Shown: piece after piece, positions 34,819 to 45,571 of the stretch | Numbering within the stretch: the stretch's first letter is position 1 | How the letters are laid out: every line of letters starts with the position of its first letter | DNA from: Ephydatia muelleri | Lineage: Eukaryota; Porifera; Demospongiae; Spongillida; Spongillidae | NCBI GenBank assembly: GCA_013339895.1 | Contig: JABACO010000006.1 | Coordinates: 3,924,320-3,988,319 of the forward strand | Reading direction: 5' to 3' | Length of the DNA: 64,000 nt | Translations under genes and position numbers: made by a program | Notes under the pieces: model-generated | Database searches by the model: none | Told to the model about the DNA's origin: nothing | What the model saw: only the letters and a program-made list of their open reading frames with translations

Positions 34819-35897
34819 AGAAGGTGAACATGAATCAAGACCACATGCTGGTAATTTAACTTCTTAATGCAGGGTTTGGGATAATGCAGACAACCAGGAC
34901 CTATAATTGGCTGTGCTCCAAGCATCATGTGTTAGGCTCAGGGTACCATGTTTGGGGATGGTACCCCCAGGCTAACACATGACATCTGGAACATGGCCAA
35001 TTATTTTGGGTTTGATGGCACTGCCCAGTTGTACAATACCAGATTATCACATCGTATGCCGTGGAATAGAGAAGGAAAAGAAAACTATTTGACATGCATG
35101 ATGGTAACATGATGTGCACTGGCTTGGATTAATGTGCTTGCACGCATGTGCGTTGCTTTAAGTTCCTTAAACCTTCTTCCTTGAAATTATAAGTAATCAA
35201 TTCTGATAGCATAGAGAAAAATAATGGAATAATGCAAGTACTGTGTCTAAGAATTCATAACATTAGTGATTTATGTACTTAGTGCATCAAAGGGTTAATT
35301 CATTAGTTACAGCATTCACTATAGGGATGTTGTAAAAGTGGTCATTGGAAGGTGTAAGTGGTGGCTTGGTATAGGTTCATTAAGTGCTAAATCATAATCA
35401 CCTGAAACTGGATTTGAATATTAATAAACTTGACTTTTAGATTGGTTATCTTACTCCTCTTTGTGTTAAAGACACAACACTATCTGAGGTCTCCCCATCA
35501 GTGGTTATTTAATAACTAGTGCAGATTGTTATGCTATTAAAAAACCAGGTGTTTGCAAGTGGACACACAGCTATTTATTACATTAGGCAAAAATAGTATG
35601 AAAAATCATGACAAGTGCATTTTATCAGCATATTTCAGTAAATGAATTAGCTTGAAACAATCTCAATTATTAATCTGCTTGTGTAACAAACAAGCCAAGT
35701 AGAACAAAACAAAAATCACCAATGTTGTAAGTCCACTAGCAGTACCGCACTGGATTGCGGGCTTTTGTGCAATTGCGGGTAGGGCGGCGTGCCCCTTGAA
35801 CCGAGCTAGTATTATCTATGTTTTGGGGGGTGCCGGGGTTAGCGCGACACGCCCCCACTGCAGGGATTCAGCCCCGCCCCACAGCAGGGTGTGTATG
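34819..35897. other. Spacer between LTR element and hAT-type element
   Basis: No gene. Contains an imperfect hairpin near 34920-34985 around CATCATGTGTTAGGCTC...GCTAACACATGACATC. Parts (35440-35670) match 8346-8600 in reverse orientation. Confidence 0.5.
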
Positions 35898-37109
35898 CAG
35901 GGGCGGATCCAGGATTTCAGAAAAGGGGGGGTTGTTCATTAATAGTGATTAATAAAAGAGGGGCGGGTGCGGGAGGGGTAACCCTGCCCACCCAGCTAGG
36001 GGGCCTGGGGGAGCGCTGTAAGCTCCCCCAGCGGGGTCTGGTGCGGAGCCCCAGACGCCAACGCTTTTTTGTTATGTCATGCTCAAAACACTACATAGAA
36101 CTGCGTGCAAAAACGGAAACTGTATATTTTTTTCATGAATCAAATAATTCAGAAATTTACATGTACGATTATAAGAATTGCTGGATCTATGTACTACAAT
36201 CGGATGCTTGAAACAGTTTTCTGGGATGTGCTCGCATGCAGATTTCATCCACAGGTACTCTTTCTTTATAGTGCACGCATGCATGGAAATCAAAGCCAAA
36301 AGTTGTTGCATATGTTTTGATCCTTCTCATTGATTAACTACTTCGGCGATATCTAGCAAGCGCTCTCCATGACCATTTACATGTATACGGTGCCTCGATC
36401 TCTCGTAAGATCATTTTCATGTTTAATCATATAGATTGATCAATGCTTACTTTTTAAAGTAAGAAAACTGCATGCATACTTGAGTAAGAGTTTTTATAAA
36501 TGTCCTGTTTTGTTCTTTAGAGTGCAGTGTGATACTGTAGTTTATTGAGCGATCGTTTTAAATCACGTAGAGTAGATTGTATAACCTTCTGCACTGACAG
36601 AAATGCCACAGAAAGCTTGTGTTCAAGACAAGACAAAATCGCGGGTCCGTTACACGAGGCACGTGCACGCCGTTACTTTTTGTTTAGCATCAGTACAGAA
36701 GCTATATTTTATACACCTGTAAACCTTGCTTACGCAAGTAAGCACCATGCGCTTACGTAAGAAATTAAAGATTGATCAATCTATGGTTAATAACTACATG
36801 TGCACGTGCATGATTATTAATGTGCAATGCAAGGCGGATCGATTCGGTTAGCCTTTTAGCCTTGCTAGTGTGGAAGCGCCTTTAGTTTTGTTCCGAATTT
36901 CGAATGTATTCATTACGGGTCTGAAAGGGGGGGTTGCAACCCCCCAAACCCCCCCCCCCCCCCCCCCCTAGTCTCGTACCCAGACCCATAGTACGTAACG
37001 ATGATCATCGCTTACAGTATGACATCGATGATCATCGTTACGTACATATGGGTCTGGGTACGAGACTACCCCCCCCCCCCCCCCCCCCCCCCCCCCTGGA
37101 TCCGCCACT
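35898..37109 (+). mobile_element. hAT-type non-autonomous element, 1.2 kb
   Basis: Ends are 16-bp inverted repeats: CAGGGGCGGATCCAGG at 35898 and the complement of CAGTGGCGGATCCAGG ending at 37109 (15 of 16). CAG(N)GG termini with G/C-rich subterminal sequence (CCCCCAGCGGGGTCTGGTGC near 36024) are typical of hAT-type MITEs seen in many invertebrates. GTATG flanks both ends, shorter than the 8-bp duplication expected for hAT. No transposase frame; open frames inside are chance. It contains the 100-bp hairpin unit at 36969-37068. Confidence 0.65.
36969..37068. repeat. 100-bp near-perfect hairpin embedded in poly-C
   Basis: TAGTCTCGTACCCAGACCCA at the left pairs with its complement at the right, and the inner GTACGTAACGATGATCATCG also pairs, leaving a short loop around TTACAGTATGAC. 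C runs border both sides (to 36968, and from 37069). A MITE inserted in a C-rich tract is the simplest reading. Confidence 0.85.
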
Positions 37110-37154
37110 GGTATGGGCGGATCTGCGAGTATCCTGCTCTGGGTTCTCAAGGTC

Positions 37155-37292
37155 CAGCCATCTATAATATAGGCTAATCCATGTTGTATACCCGTACATC
37201 CTTATTGCACCTATCTTAATACGTTTGGGGTTGTGTACGGGGGTCGCCTTCGCCAACCTTTGGGGTATCGCCTTCGCCGACCTTGGGGTATC
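37155..37292. other. Unique central spacer of the giant inverted repeat
   Basis: About 138 bp present once, between AACCCAGAGCAGG-type arm ends. The right part contains a short tandem motif (GGGTATCGCCTTCGCC and variants, about 37241-37289). The minus strand is open across it but no domain is recognised. Being neither palindromic nor adapter-like, it is the best handle for verifying the junction. Confidence 0.75.
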
Positions 37293-37337
37293 GGACCTTG
37301 AGAACCCAGAGCAGGATACTCGCAGATCCGCCCATAC

Positions 37338-37351
37338 CAGTGGCGGATCCA

Positions 37352-37392
<41 letters not shown>

Positions 37393-38562
37393 AGTCTCGT
37401 ACCCAGACCCATATGTACGTAACGATGATCATCGATGTCATACTGTAAGCGATGATCATCGTTACGTACTATGGGTCTGGGTACGAGACTAGGGGGGGGG
37501 GGGGGGGGGGGGTTTGGGGGGTTGCAACCCCCCCTTTCAGACCCGTAATGAATACATTCGAAATTCGGAACAAAACTAAAGGCGCTTCCACACTAGCAAG
37601 GCTAAAAGGCTAACCGAATCGATCCGCCTTGCATTGCACATTAATAATCATGCACGTGCACATGTAGTTATTAACCATAGATTGATCAATCTTTAATTTC
37701 TTACGTAAGCGCATGGTGCTTACTTGCGTAAGCAAGGTTTACAGGTGTATAAAATATAGCTTCTGTACTGATGCTAAACAAAAAGTAACGGCGTGCACGT
37801 GCCTCGTGTAACGGACCCGCGATTTTGTCTTGTCTTGAACACAAGCTTTCTGTGGCATTTCTGTCAGTGCAGAAGGTTATACAATCTACTCTACGTGATT
37901 TAAAACGATCGCTCAATAAACTACAGTATCACACTGCACTCTAAAGAACAAAACAGGACATTTATAAAAACTCTTACTCAAGTATGCATGCAGTTTTCTT
38001 ACTTTAAAAAGTAAGCATTGATCAATCTATATGATTAAACATGAAAATGATCTTACGAGAGATCGAGGCACCGTATACATGTAAATGGTCATGGAGAGCG
38101 CTTGCTAGATATCGCCGAAGTAGTTAATCAATGAGAAGGATCAAAACATATGCAACAACTTTTGGCTTTGATTTCCATGCATGCGTGCACTATAAAGAAA
38201 GAGTACCTGTGGATGAAATCTGCATGCGAGCACATCCCAGAAAACTGTTTCAAGCATCCGATTGTAGTACATAGATCCAGCAATTCTTATAATCGTACAT
38301 GTAAATTTCTGAATTATTTGATTCATGAAAAAAATATACAGTTTCCGTTTTGCACGCAGTTCTATGTAGTGTTTTGAGCATGACATAACAAAAAAGCGTT
38401 GGCGTCTGGGGCTCCGCACCAGACCCCGCTGGGGGAGCTTACAGCGCTCCCCCAGGCCCCCTAGCTGGGTGGGCAGGGTTACCCCTCCCGCACCCGCCCC
38501 TCTTTTATTAATCACTATTAATGAACAACCCCCCCTTTTCTGAAATCCTGGATCCGCCCCTG
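37338..38562 (-). mobile_element. hAT-type non-autonomous element, right-arm copy
   Basis: Mirror of 35898-37109 with the same 16-bp ends. It is 13 bp longer because of the G run 37351-37391 (41 G against about 28 C in the left copy). Together with the left copy it places two inverted transposon ends about 230 bp apart at the palindrome centre. Confidence 0.65.
37392..37491. repeat. 100-bp hairpin, right-arm copy
   Basis: Identical hairpin unit, here flanked by poly-G on the plus strand. Confidence 0.85.
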
Positions 38563-39760
38563 CATACACACCCTGCTGTGGGGCGGGGCTGAATCCCTGC
38601 AGTGGGGGCGTGTCGCGCTAACCCCGGCACCCCCCAAAACATAGATAATACTAGCTCGGTTCAAGGGGCACGCCGCCCTACCCGCAATTGCACAAAAGCC
38701 CGCAATCCAGTGCGGTACTGCTAGTGGACTTACAACATTGGTGATTTTTGTTTTGTTCTACTTGGCTTGTTTGTTACACAAGCAGATTAATAATTGAGAT
38801 TGTTTCAAGCTAATTCATTTACTGAAATATGCTGATAAAATGCACTTGTCATGATTTTTCATACTATTTTTGCCTAATGTAATAAATAGCTGTGTGTCCA
38901 CTTGCAAACACCTGGTTTTTTAATAGCATAACAATCTGCACTAGTTATTAAATAACCACTGATGGGGAGACCTCAGATAGTGTTGTGTCTTTAACACAAA
39001 GAGGAGTAAGATAACCAATCTAAAAGTCAAGTTTATTAATATTCAAATCCAGTTTCAGGTGATTATGATTTAGCACTTAATGAACCTATACCAAGCCACC
39101 ACTTACACCTTCCAATGACCACTTTTACAACATCCCTATAGTGAATGCTGTAACTAATGAATTAACCCTTTGATGCACTAAGTACATAAATCACTAATGT
39201 TATGAATTCTTAGACACAGTACTTGCATTATTCCATTATTTTTCTCTATGCTATCAGAATTGATTACTTATAATTTCAAGGAAGAAGGTTTAAGGAACTT
39301 AAAGCAACGCACATGCGTGCAAGCACATTAATCCAAGCCAGTGCACATCATGTTACCATCATGCATGTCAAATAGTTTTCTTTTCCTTCTCTATTCCACG
39401 GCATACGATGTGATAATCTGGTATTGTACAACTGGGCAGTGCCATCAAACCCAAAATAATTGGCCATGTTCCAGATGTCATGTGTTAGCCTGGGGGTACC
39501 ATCCCCAAACATGGTACCCTGAGCCTAACACATGATGCTTGGAGCACAGCCAATTATAGGTCCTGGTTGTCTGCATTATCCCAAACCCTGCATTAAGAAG
39601 TTAAATTACCAGCATGTGGTCTTGATTCATGTTCACCTTCTTAACTCGGCTAAAGTACCAATTTTAATCTGTCATAATCCAATGCGGCAACACTTAAATA
39701 CTAGCATGCGCATGCGCGTTGCATAATATAATACATCAGTTATCACATCTTTCTTCCTTC

Positions 39761-42700
39761 TCAAGAAAACCCTGCTTGATACCGTTCAGGCTGCCGTCTG
39801 TTCCTGCTGGGATATCTTCGGTCTGGTGCTTGTTGCACGATGACTGGTGGGCGGGCTTCTTGATCTATTTCTTCGTCAATCTCATGCTCATCGCCCACCA
39901 CTGAATTATTGGCATCTTCCTCTTGCTCATCTTGTGCTCCATTATTGAGCTCTGGATCTTCTGCAGCCACATCAGTCGATAATCTGTCTCCCATCCACGT
40001 ATCATCAGCCTCGCCTGTTCGCTTCCTTAGTTGATCTTGGTGTCTTCTGCACACAATCCCATTTTCTAACACCACATCAAACGATAATGGCCCCTTGCAT
40101 TTTGTGATTTTCCCAGGCACCCATTTCCATCTGCCCCCCCCCCCCGCGCGCATAATATTTCATATATACGCTTTCCTGTTCTTGAAAACTCCTTTCAACT
40201 GCATTGGTATCGTGTGCTGCCTTTTGTCCCTGCTGCCTCCTTTCCACTCTTTCCGCTAAATTTGGATGCAATGCATCTAAACGGGATCGGAGCCTTCTGC
40301 CATACAGAAGTTCAGCAAGAGAGAGACACCAGTGGTTGTCTGGGGGGTAATTCTGTACTGAAATAAGAATCTTGCCAACTTATCTCTGAGTGTTCCAGTT
40401 GTCATCTTCTTTAATCCCTGCTTCACAGTTTGCACAGCCCTTTCTGCCATTCTGTTAGAAGACGGATGATGTGGTGCTGACCTAATGTGTGTCACACAAT
40501 TATTTTTAAGGAAGTCATGAAACTCCCTGCTTGAAAAACATGGCCCATTATCCGTCATCACTGTTTCTGGTATTCCAAACCTTGAAAATATTGTTCGCAG
40601 TTGCTGGATAGTTGCCTCTGCAGTAGCATCTTTCCCGACCTCCACTTCGATCCACTTTGAATGAGCATCAATCACCACCAGCAACATCTGCCCTTCGACA
40701 GGGCCTGCATAATCTATGTGTAATCTTGCCCATGGTCTGGTAGGCCAACTCCAAGGTTGTAAGGGAGCCACTGGTGGTGATGGTCTTGCAGCCTGACACT
40801 GAGGACATTTGGAAACCAGCATTTCAATATCTTTATCTATTCCCGGCCACCATACAAATGTTCTAGACAAGCTTTTCATTCTAGATATTCCTGGGTGTCC
40901 CCCATGCAACTCTTGCAATACATAATTTCTTCCTTTTTCTGGGACAACCACCCGATTACCCCAAAGGATACAACCATCATGAGTTGATAGCTCCATTCGA
41001 CGTTGCCAGAAAGATAACAGGGTCTGTGATGCACCTGAAGGCGGATGTAGTGGCCACCCTGCCAATATATACTGCAACACTTGTGACAAGATTGGATCTT
41101 TCTTAGTCCAATGCTTCACTTGTGAACAGTCTACTGGTGAGTCCTTTAGACTTTCAAAAAGTAGGACCAATTCTGTGGGTATTTCTTCTTCCTCTTCAAT
41201 TTGCTTCCCGTCCATTGGTAGCCGGCTCAATGCATCTGCATTACCATGCTCTTCAGTTTTCTTGAAAACCAACTTGTACTTGTACACTGCTAGAGTCATT
41301 ATCCACCTTTGTATTCTCCCTGACACCTGCATAGGGATTCCCCTTTGGGGGTCAAATAGCTGCAACAATTGTTTGTGATCTGTTACAATTGTAAAATTTC
41401 TTCCATATAAATACAAATGAAACCGCTTTACACCAAATATGCAAGCAAGCCCCTCCTTTTCAAGTTGTGAATAGTTTTTTTCTGCACTAGACAGTGTACG
41501 AGAAGCAAATGCAATGGGTCGCTCTGTACCATCTGGCATTTTATGGGACAGTACGGCACCCACACCATAAGATGAAGCATCACATGCTAAAATCAATTCC
41601 TTATTGGGGTCAAAATGTACAAGTACCTTGGCAGACAGTAGCAAATTCTTCTTTGTTCTCAAAGGCCATTTTCTCCTTCTGTGTCCAATTCCATGGAATC
41701 TTAGCCTGCAGTAGCCTGTACAATTGTGCCAGCATGGTTGCCATGCGTGGAAGAAACCGAGAGTAGTATGTCAGAAGCCCCAAATACGATTTTAACTCTG
41801 TTATATTCTTAGGCTCTGGTGCATTCTTCACTGCTTCTACCTTTTCTGCCAAGGGATAATACCATTTTTATCAATTTTGTATCCCAAATACACAACTGAC
41901 TCCTGCAAAAAGAAGCATTTATCTTTGTTGAGGTGAATACCAGCTTCTTTTAACTTATACAGAACTTTTTCAAGTGTCTCCAAATGTTCTTTGTCAGTAC
42001 TGCCTGTTATTAAAATGTCATCAATATACACAATCACCTTTGGGATCCCCTGAAGTACACTGTCCATTATCCTCTGAAATATACTAGGAGCTGATGACAC
42101 CCCAAAAGGCATCCTATTATATTGGAATAATCCTTTATGTGTATTAATTACCATAAATTTTCTGGAAGCCTCATCCAGTTGGACCTGCAGATATGCTTTA
42201 CTCAAATCTAACTTGGTAAACCTTTCCCCACCTGCCAATGAGGCCAATATATCTTCAATTTTTGGCAGTGGATACCGTTCAGTTTCTAAGGCCTGGTTTA
42301 CAGTTAGCCGGAAGTCACCACATATTCTAATAGATTGATCAGGCTTAATCACAGGAACAATTGGTGCTGCCCACTCCGACAGTTCAACTGGTTGTAATAT
42401 ACCCTCTTGAACTAGTTTATTCAGTTCTTTCTCAATCTTTTCTTTAATGGCATATGGCATTGGTCGAGCTTTGCAAAATCAAGGTACTGCATTTTCTTTC
42501 ATAACTAGTTTTGCTTCATAGCCTAGCACTGTACCTAGCCCTTCATTAAACACCATTTCATACTTTGTCAATACATTTTCTAATGAAGCACCCTTCTGTA
42601 TAACAAACAAAGACTTCCAGTCAATCCTAAAGCGGTGTAGCCAGTCTCTCCCCAAAAGTGATGGTCCTGCTCCCTCCAACACAATTACTGACAATTTATC

Positions 42701-42850
42701 TGTTTGGTTATTGTACTTCACATCTGCTTCCCATTTACCTATCACTTTTAATGACTCACCAGAATATGTACACAACCGAATTCCTGACCTCTCTAAGACC
42801 TTCCCGTACACAACCGAATTCCTGACCTCTCTAAGACCTTCCCTGACCAT
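39761..42850 (-). pseudogene. pol, right-arm copy
   Basis: Same broken series as the left arm: RT with YIDD (42028-42017), RNase H and integrase (HHCC, DDE) in 41662-40277, and a C-terminal part that continues through the shorter C12 tract. No break is repaired relative to the left copy. Confidence 0.82.
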
Positions 42851-43836
42851 AGGCGCCGGAATGTTGATTCCGAAACAATAGATACAGCGGCTCCTGTGTC
42901 TAGCTCCATTGTGACCAATACTCCATCGATAGACACCTGCAATTGAATGGGTTCATTATTGATTTTGCATAATACACCTTGTATACGCAATTGTTGGAGT
43001 GCGTTAGTACTGTCTCCTTCCTCCTTAAGGTCTTCTGACTCCTCTTGCAACACCTGTACTCCTCGCCGAGATGGCTGCATTCCCCCAGCCTTCGCTTGTA
43101 CTTGTTTACACGCCATCCGGATATGACCTCTTTTGCCACACCCAAAACACTCAGCACTTCGATGTGGGCACTTATCAGGAGCGTGGTCCCTCCGCAGACA
43201 CCTGTAACACCTCGGGGTTCCAGTTCCAGGACCTGTTCTCCACTGAGGTGGTCCAGGAGTTACAGCATGTACCTGTTGGTTTTGGTGCTCGGCCAACTCC
43301 TGAGAGCGTCCACTGTGTATTTCTTTTGCGCACCGTTCTGCCACTTCGCAACCTTGGGAAATCTTAAGGGCTGAATCAAACGTCAAATTTACCTCAACTA
43401 ATAGTCTCTTTTGCACTCGCTCGTCGTTAATGCCACATACTAGTCTGTCTCGCAGCATATCGTTAAGGGCATCACCAAACTCACACTTCCGAGCTAGCTC
43501 CTTAAGCTGCGTTACGTACACACTTACAGACTCGCCTTGTTGCCTGACCCTGCTATGGAACCTGTACCGCTGGACTATTACCGGCGGCTTGGGACTAAAA
43601 TGCTCTGCCATCAATTTTATCAGTTCATCGTACGTCTTGCCTCCCGGTGTCTCTGGCGCAACCAGACTAGCTAGCGTCTGGTACGCTTTCGGCCCTATGG
43701 TGGAAAGAAGAACTGAGCGCTTCTTACTTGCATCACTCACTCCGTTAGCCCCGAAGAAGTGCCCAAGCCTTTCGACGTATTGTGACCAGTCTTCCTCCCC
43801 CTCCACATATTCTCCAACCGCTCCAAAGAGTGCCAT
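42793..43836 (-). pseudogene. gag/protease start, right-arm copy
   Basis: Translation identical to the left-arm copy, with both CX2CX4HX4C knuckles and the DTGA protease motif, ending at the same duplication-induced frameshift. Confidence 0.8.
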
Positions 43837-45571
43837 GAACACCCTCGTCGCCAGTTATGTAGTAACTCGGCTAAAGTACCAATTTTAATCTGTCCAAATC
43901 CAATGCGGCAACACTTAAATACTAGCATGCGCATGCGCGTTGCATAATATAATACATCAGTTATCACAGTTTGTACATTACACAGAAAATGATGTATGCA
44001 GCTGTGCAGGTTGCCCCAGCAGCTAGGAGCCCAGCGTCTAGGAGAGGAGGAAGAGGAGAGTCTACAAGTACTGGTCAGCAGCAGGATGTGTTTTACTCCA
44101 CAGTCATATCCTAAAAACTCTATACATGTACCCCTTTTGTCTGCAGTTGGTCATTACTTTGAACATTTGTGTACCATTTTCTGTTCAGTTTTGTTAGACA
44201 TGATATTTTATTCCACCACACCAGCTTAAAACCTTTAGTTGTGAACAAAGAATGCAAATTGATGGTCTTGTACATGTACAGTGCTGTATGTGCACATCGT
44301 TTACATGTATGCAATGTTTTTTCATGCTGTCCCAGAATGAATTGCATCCATTCTCTATACCCACCCCACCCAAGCTTTCAGTAACACTTTAACTCCTTAG
44401 ATGCTTGAGGTCTTCTCACATTAAACTCTGTATCTCACAGTTTTGTTCTCATATTTACTTATTCTTGTTACTTTTCTGTCATTATGAAAGTGATTGTGTC
44501 ATCTTGATTGTAGTATATATGTGTTACTATCAGCATACAAACTCACCAACAGGCACGGGCAGGGTGAGGCAGGAGGGGGAGGGGGAGGGGGTAATTGCAG
44601 CACACAATTGAACACATGCTCTCTCCCATATTGCCATTTAAGACTATAGAGGAAGCCCAGTGCTCATCAGCAGAGCCATGTTGATACAAACACAAATAAA
44701 AATATGTACCCAAACATGTCATCAATTTTGCCAAGGTAGGAAGACTAACCGAAGAACTGTTTATGAAACAGATGTCATGGAAGCAGCAGCCATTTTTCTC
44801 AATGGATATTGTACATAAGGAAGGGTCCTCAATGATATTGTCATAACCCTTTTAATTTGCTTAGTTATTTGTGTGTCAGTACACATCACACATACATGTA
44901 TAATGAACCATTGCACCCTTGACAGAGATCAAGTTGGGAATCAGTGCACATGCATTTCATCAGACGGATTGTCAGCTAAGCATGATGCAACATGTGGCTA
45001 TATTTAGGGTCAAGTTAAGGTTATTTATAAATTGGAATCATAAGGGGTGTAGGGCATATGATACAATGTCTCCGTGACAACCTTGGAGAGTTATGTTTGA
45101 TCTCTTAATCTGAGAGGGCAGAGGTAATGCATTGCTAGCTAATAGTTTAGGTACTTCTACAGCATATGTTTTCTAAATGTCCTGTACTACCAATACTAGC
45201 CTATATGTGCAATCTGCCACACCTTGAAGTGTGCCTATATATCCATCCATTACTCTATATTAGATGCTAGTGATGTTTTGTAACCCCATAACTAACCATC
45301 GAGCAGCCTCAGGAGAGAGACATCTCGTTATCATGTTAATGGACACTCAGCTCAGGTATGATGACCATGCTAGGACTCATTTGATTACATTAAATATACA
45401 TCCAAAGTCTATTTTCAAGTATATGTATTGTATTGGCATAAGGTGAAATGGAACTTAGTACATATTCAATCTTATCTGCATTTTCTTCATGTCATTACCA
45501 AACATAGGTGATTCTTTTTACAAGTCAAATCAAATGAAACAGCTACATACACTTGGTAAAAAACGCACAAT

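Larger units (their letters stand above)
12154..37154 (+). repeat. Left arm of a giant inverted repeat (25.0 kb)
   Basis: Every feature from here to 37154 recurs on the other strand at 37293-62304. For most of the length paired positions sum to 74435-74437 (74460 beyond the poly-G tract at 34292). Outer part 12154-15845 differs by about 1-2% with frequent indels. Inner part 15845-37154 is nearly identical: the differences I found are one substitution at 27625, single-base indels near 16214, 18864 and 26833, and unequal homopolymers at 34292 and 37069. The outer end abuts a truncated integrase relic. Confidence 0.95.
39642..43968 (-). mobile_element. Ty3/Gypsy-type LTR retrotransposon, right-arm copy
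   Basis: Minus-strand mirror of 30469-34818: 5' LTR 43863-43968, 3' LTR 39642-39747, gag from 43836, RT, RNase H and integrase to about 39761. It carries the same 38-bp duplication, in-frame TGA and frameshifts. The one difference I found is the homopolymer: C12 at 40134-40145 here against G35 in the left copy, which changes the local reading frame. Confidence 0.88.

Noticed and set aside
35891..36211. 106-codon open frame at the start of the hAT-type element
   Set aside because: Begins in the terminal inverted repeat and reads through the G-rich subterminal region; no transposase motif and clearly non-coding in character.
36934..37492. Pro-rich and Gly-rich open frames around the palindrome centre
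   Set aside because: They consist of poly-C/poly-G tracts and the hairpin element; lengths change with homopolymer length between arms.
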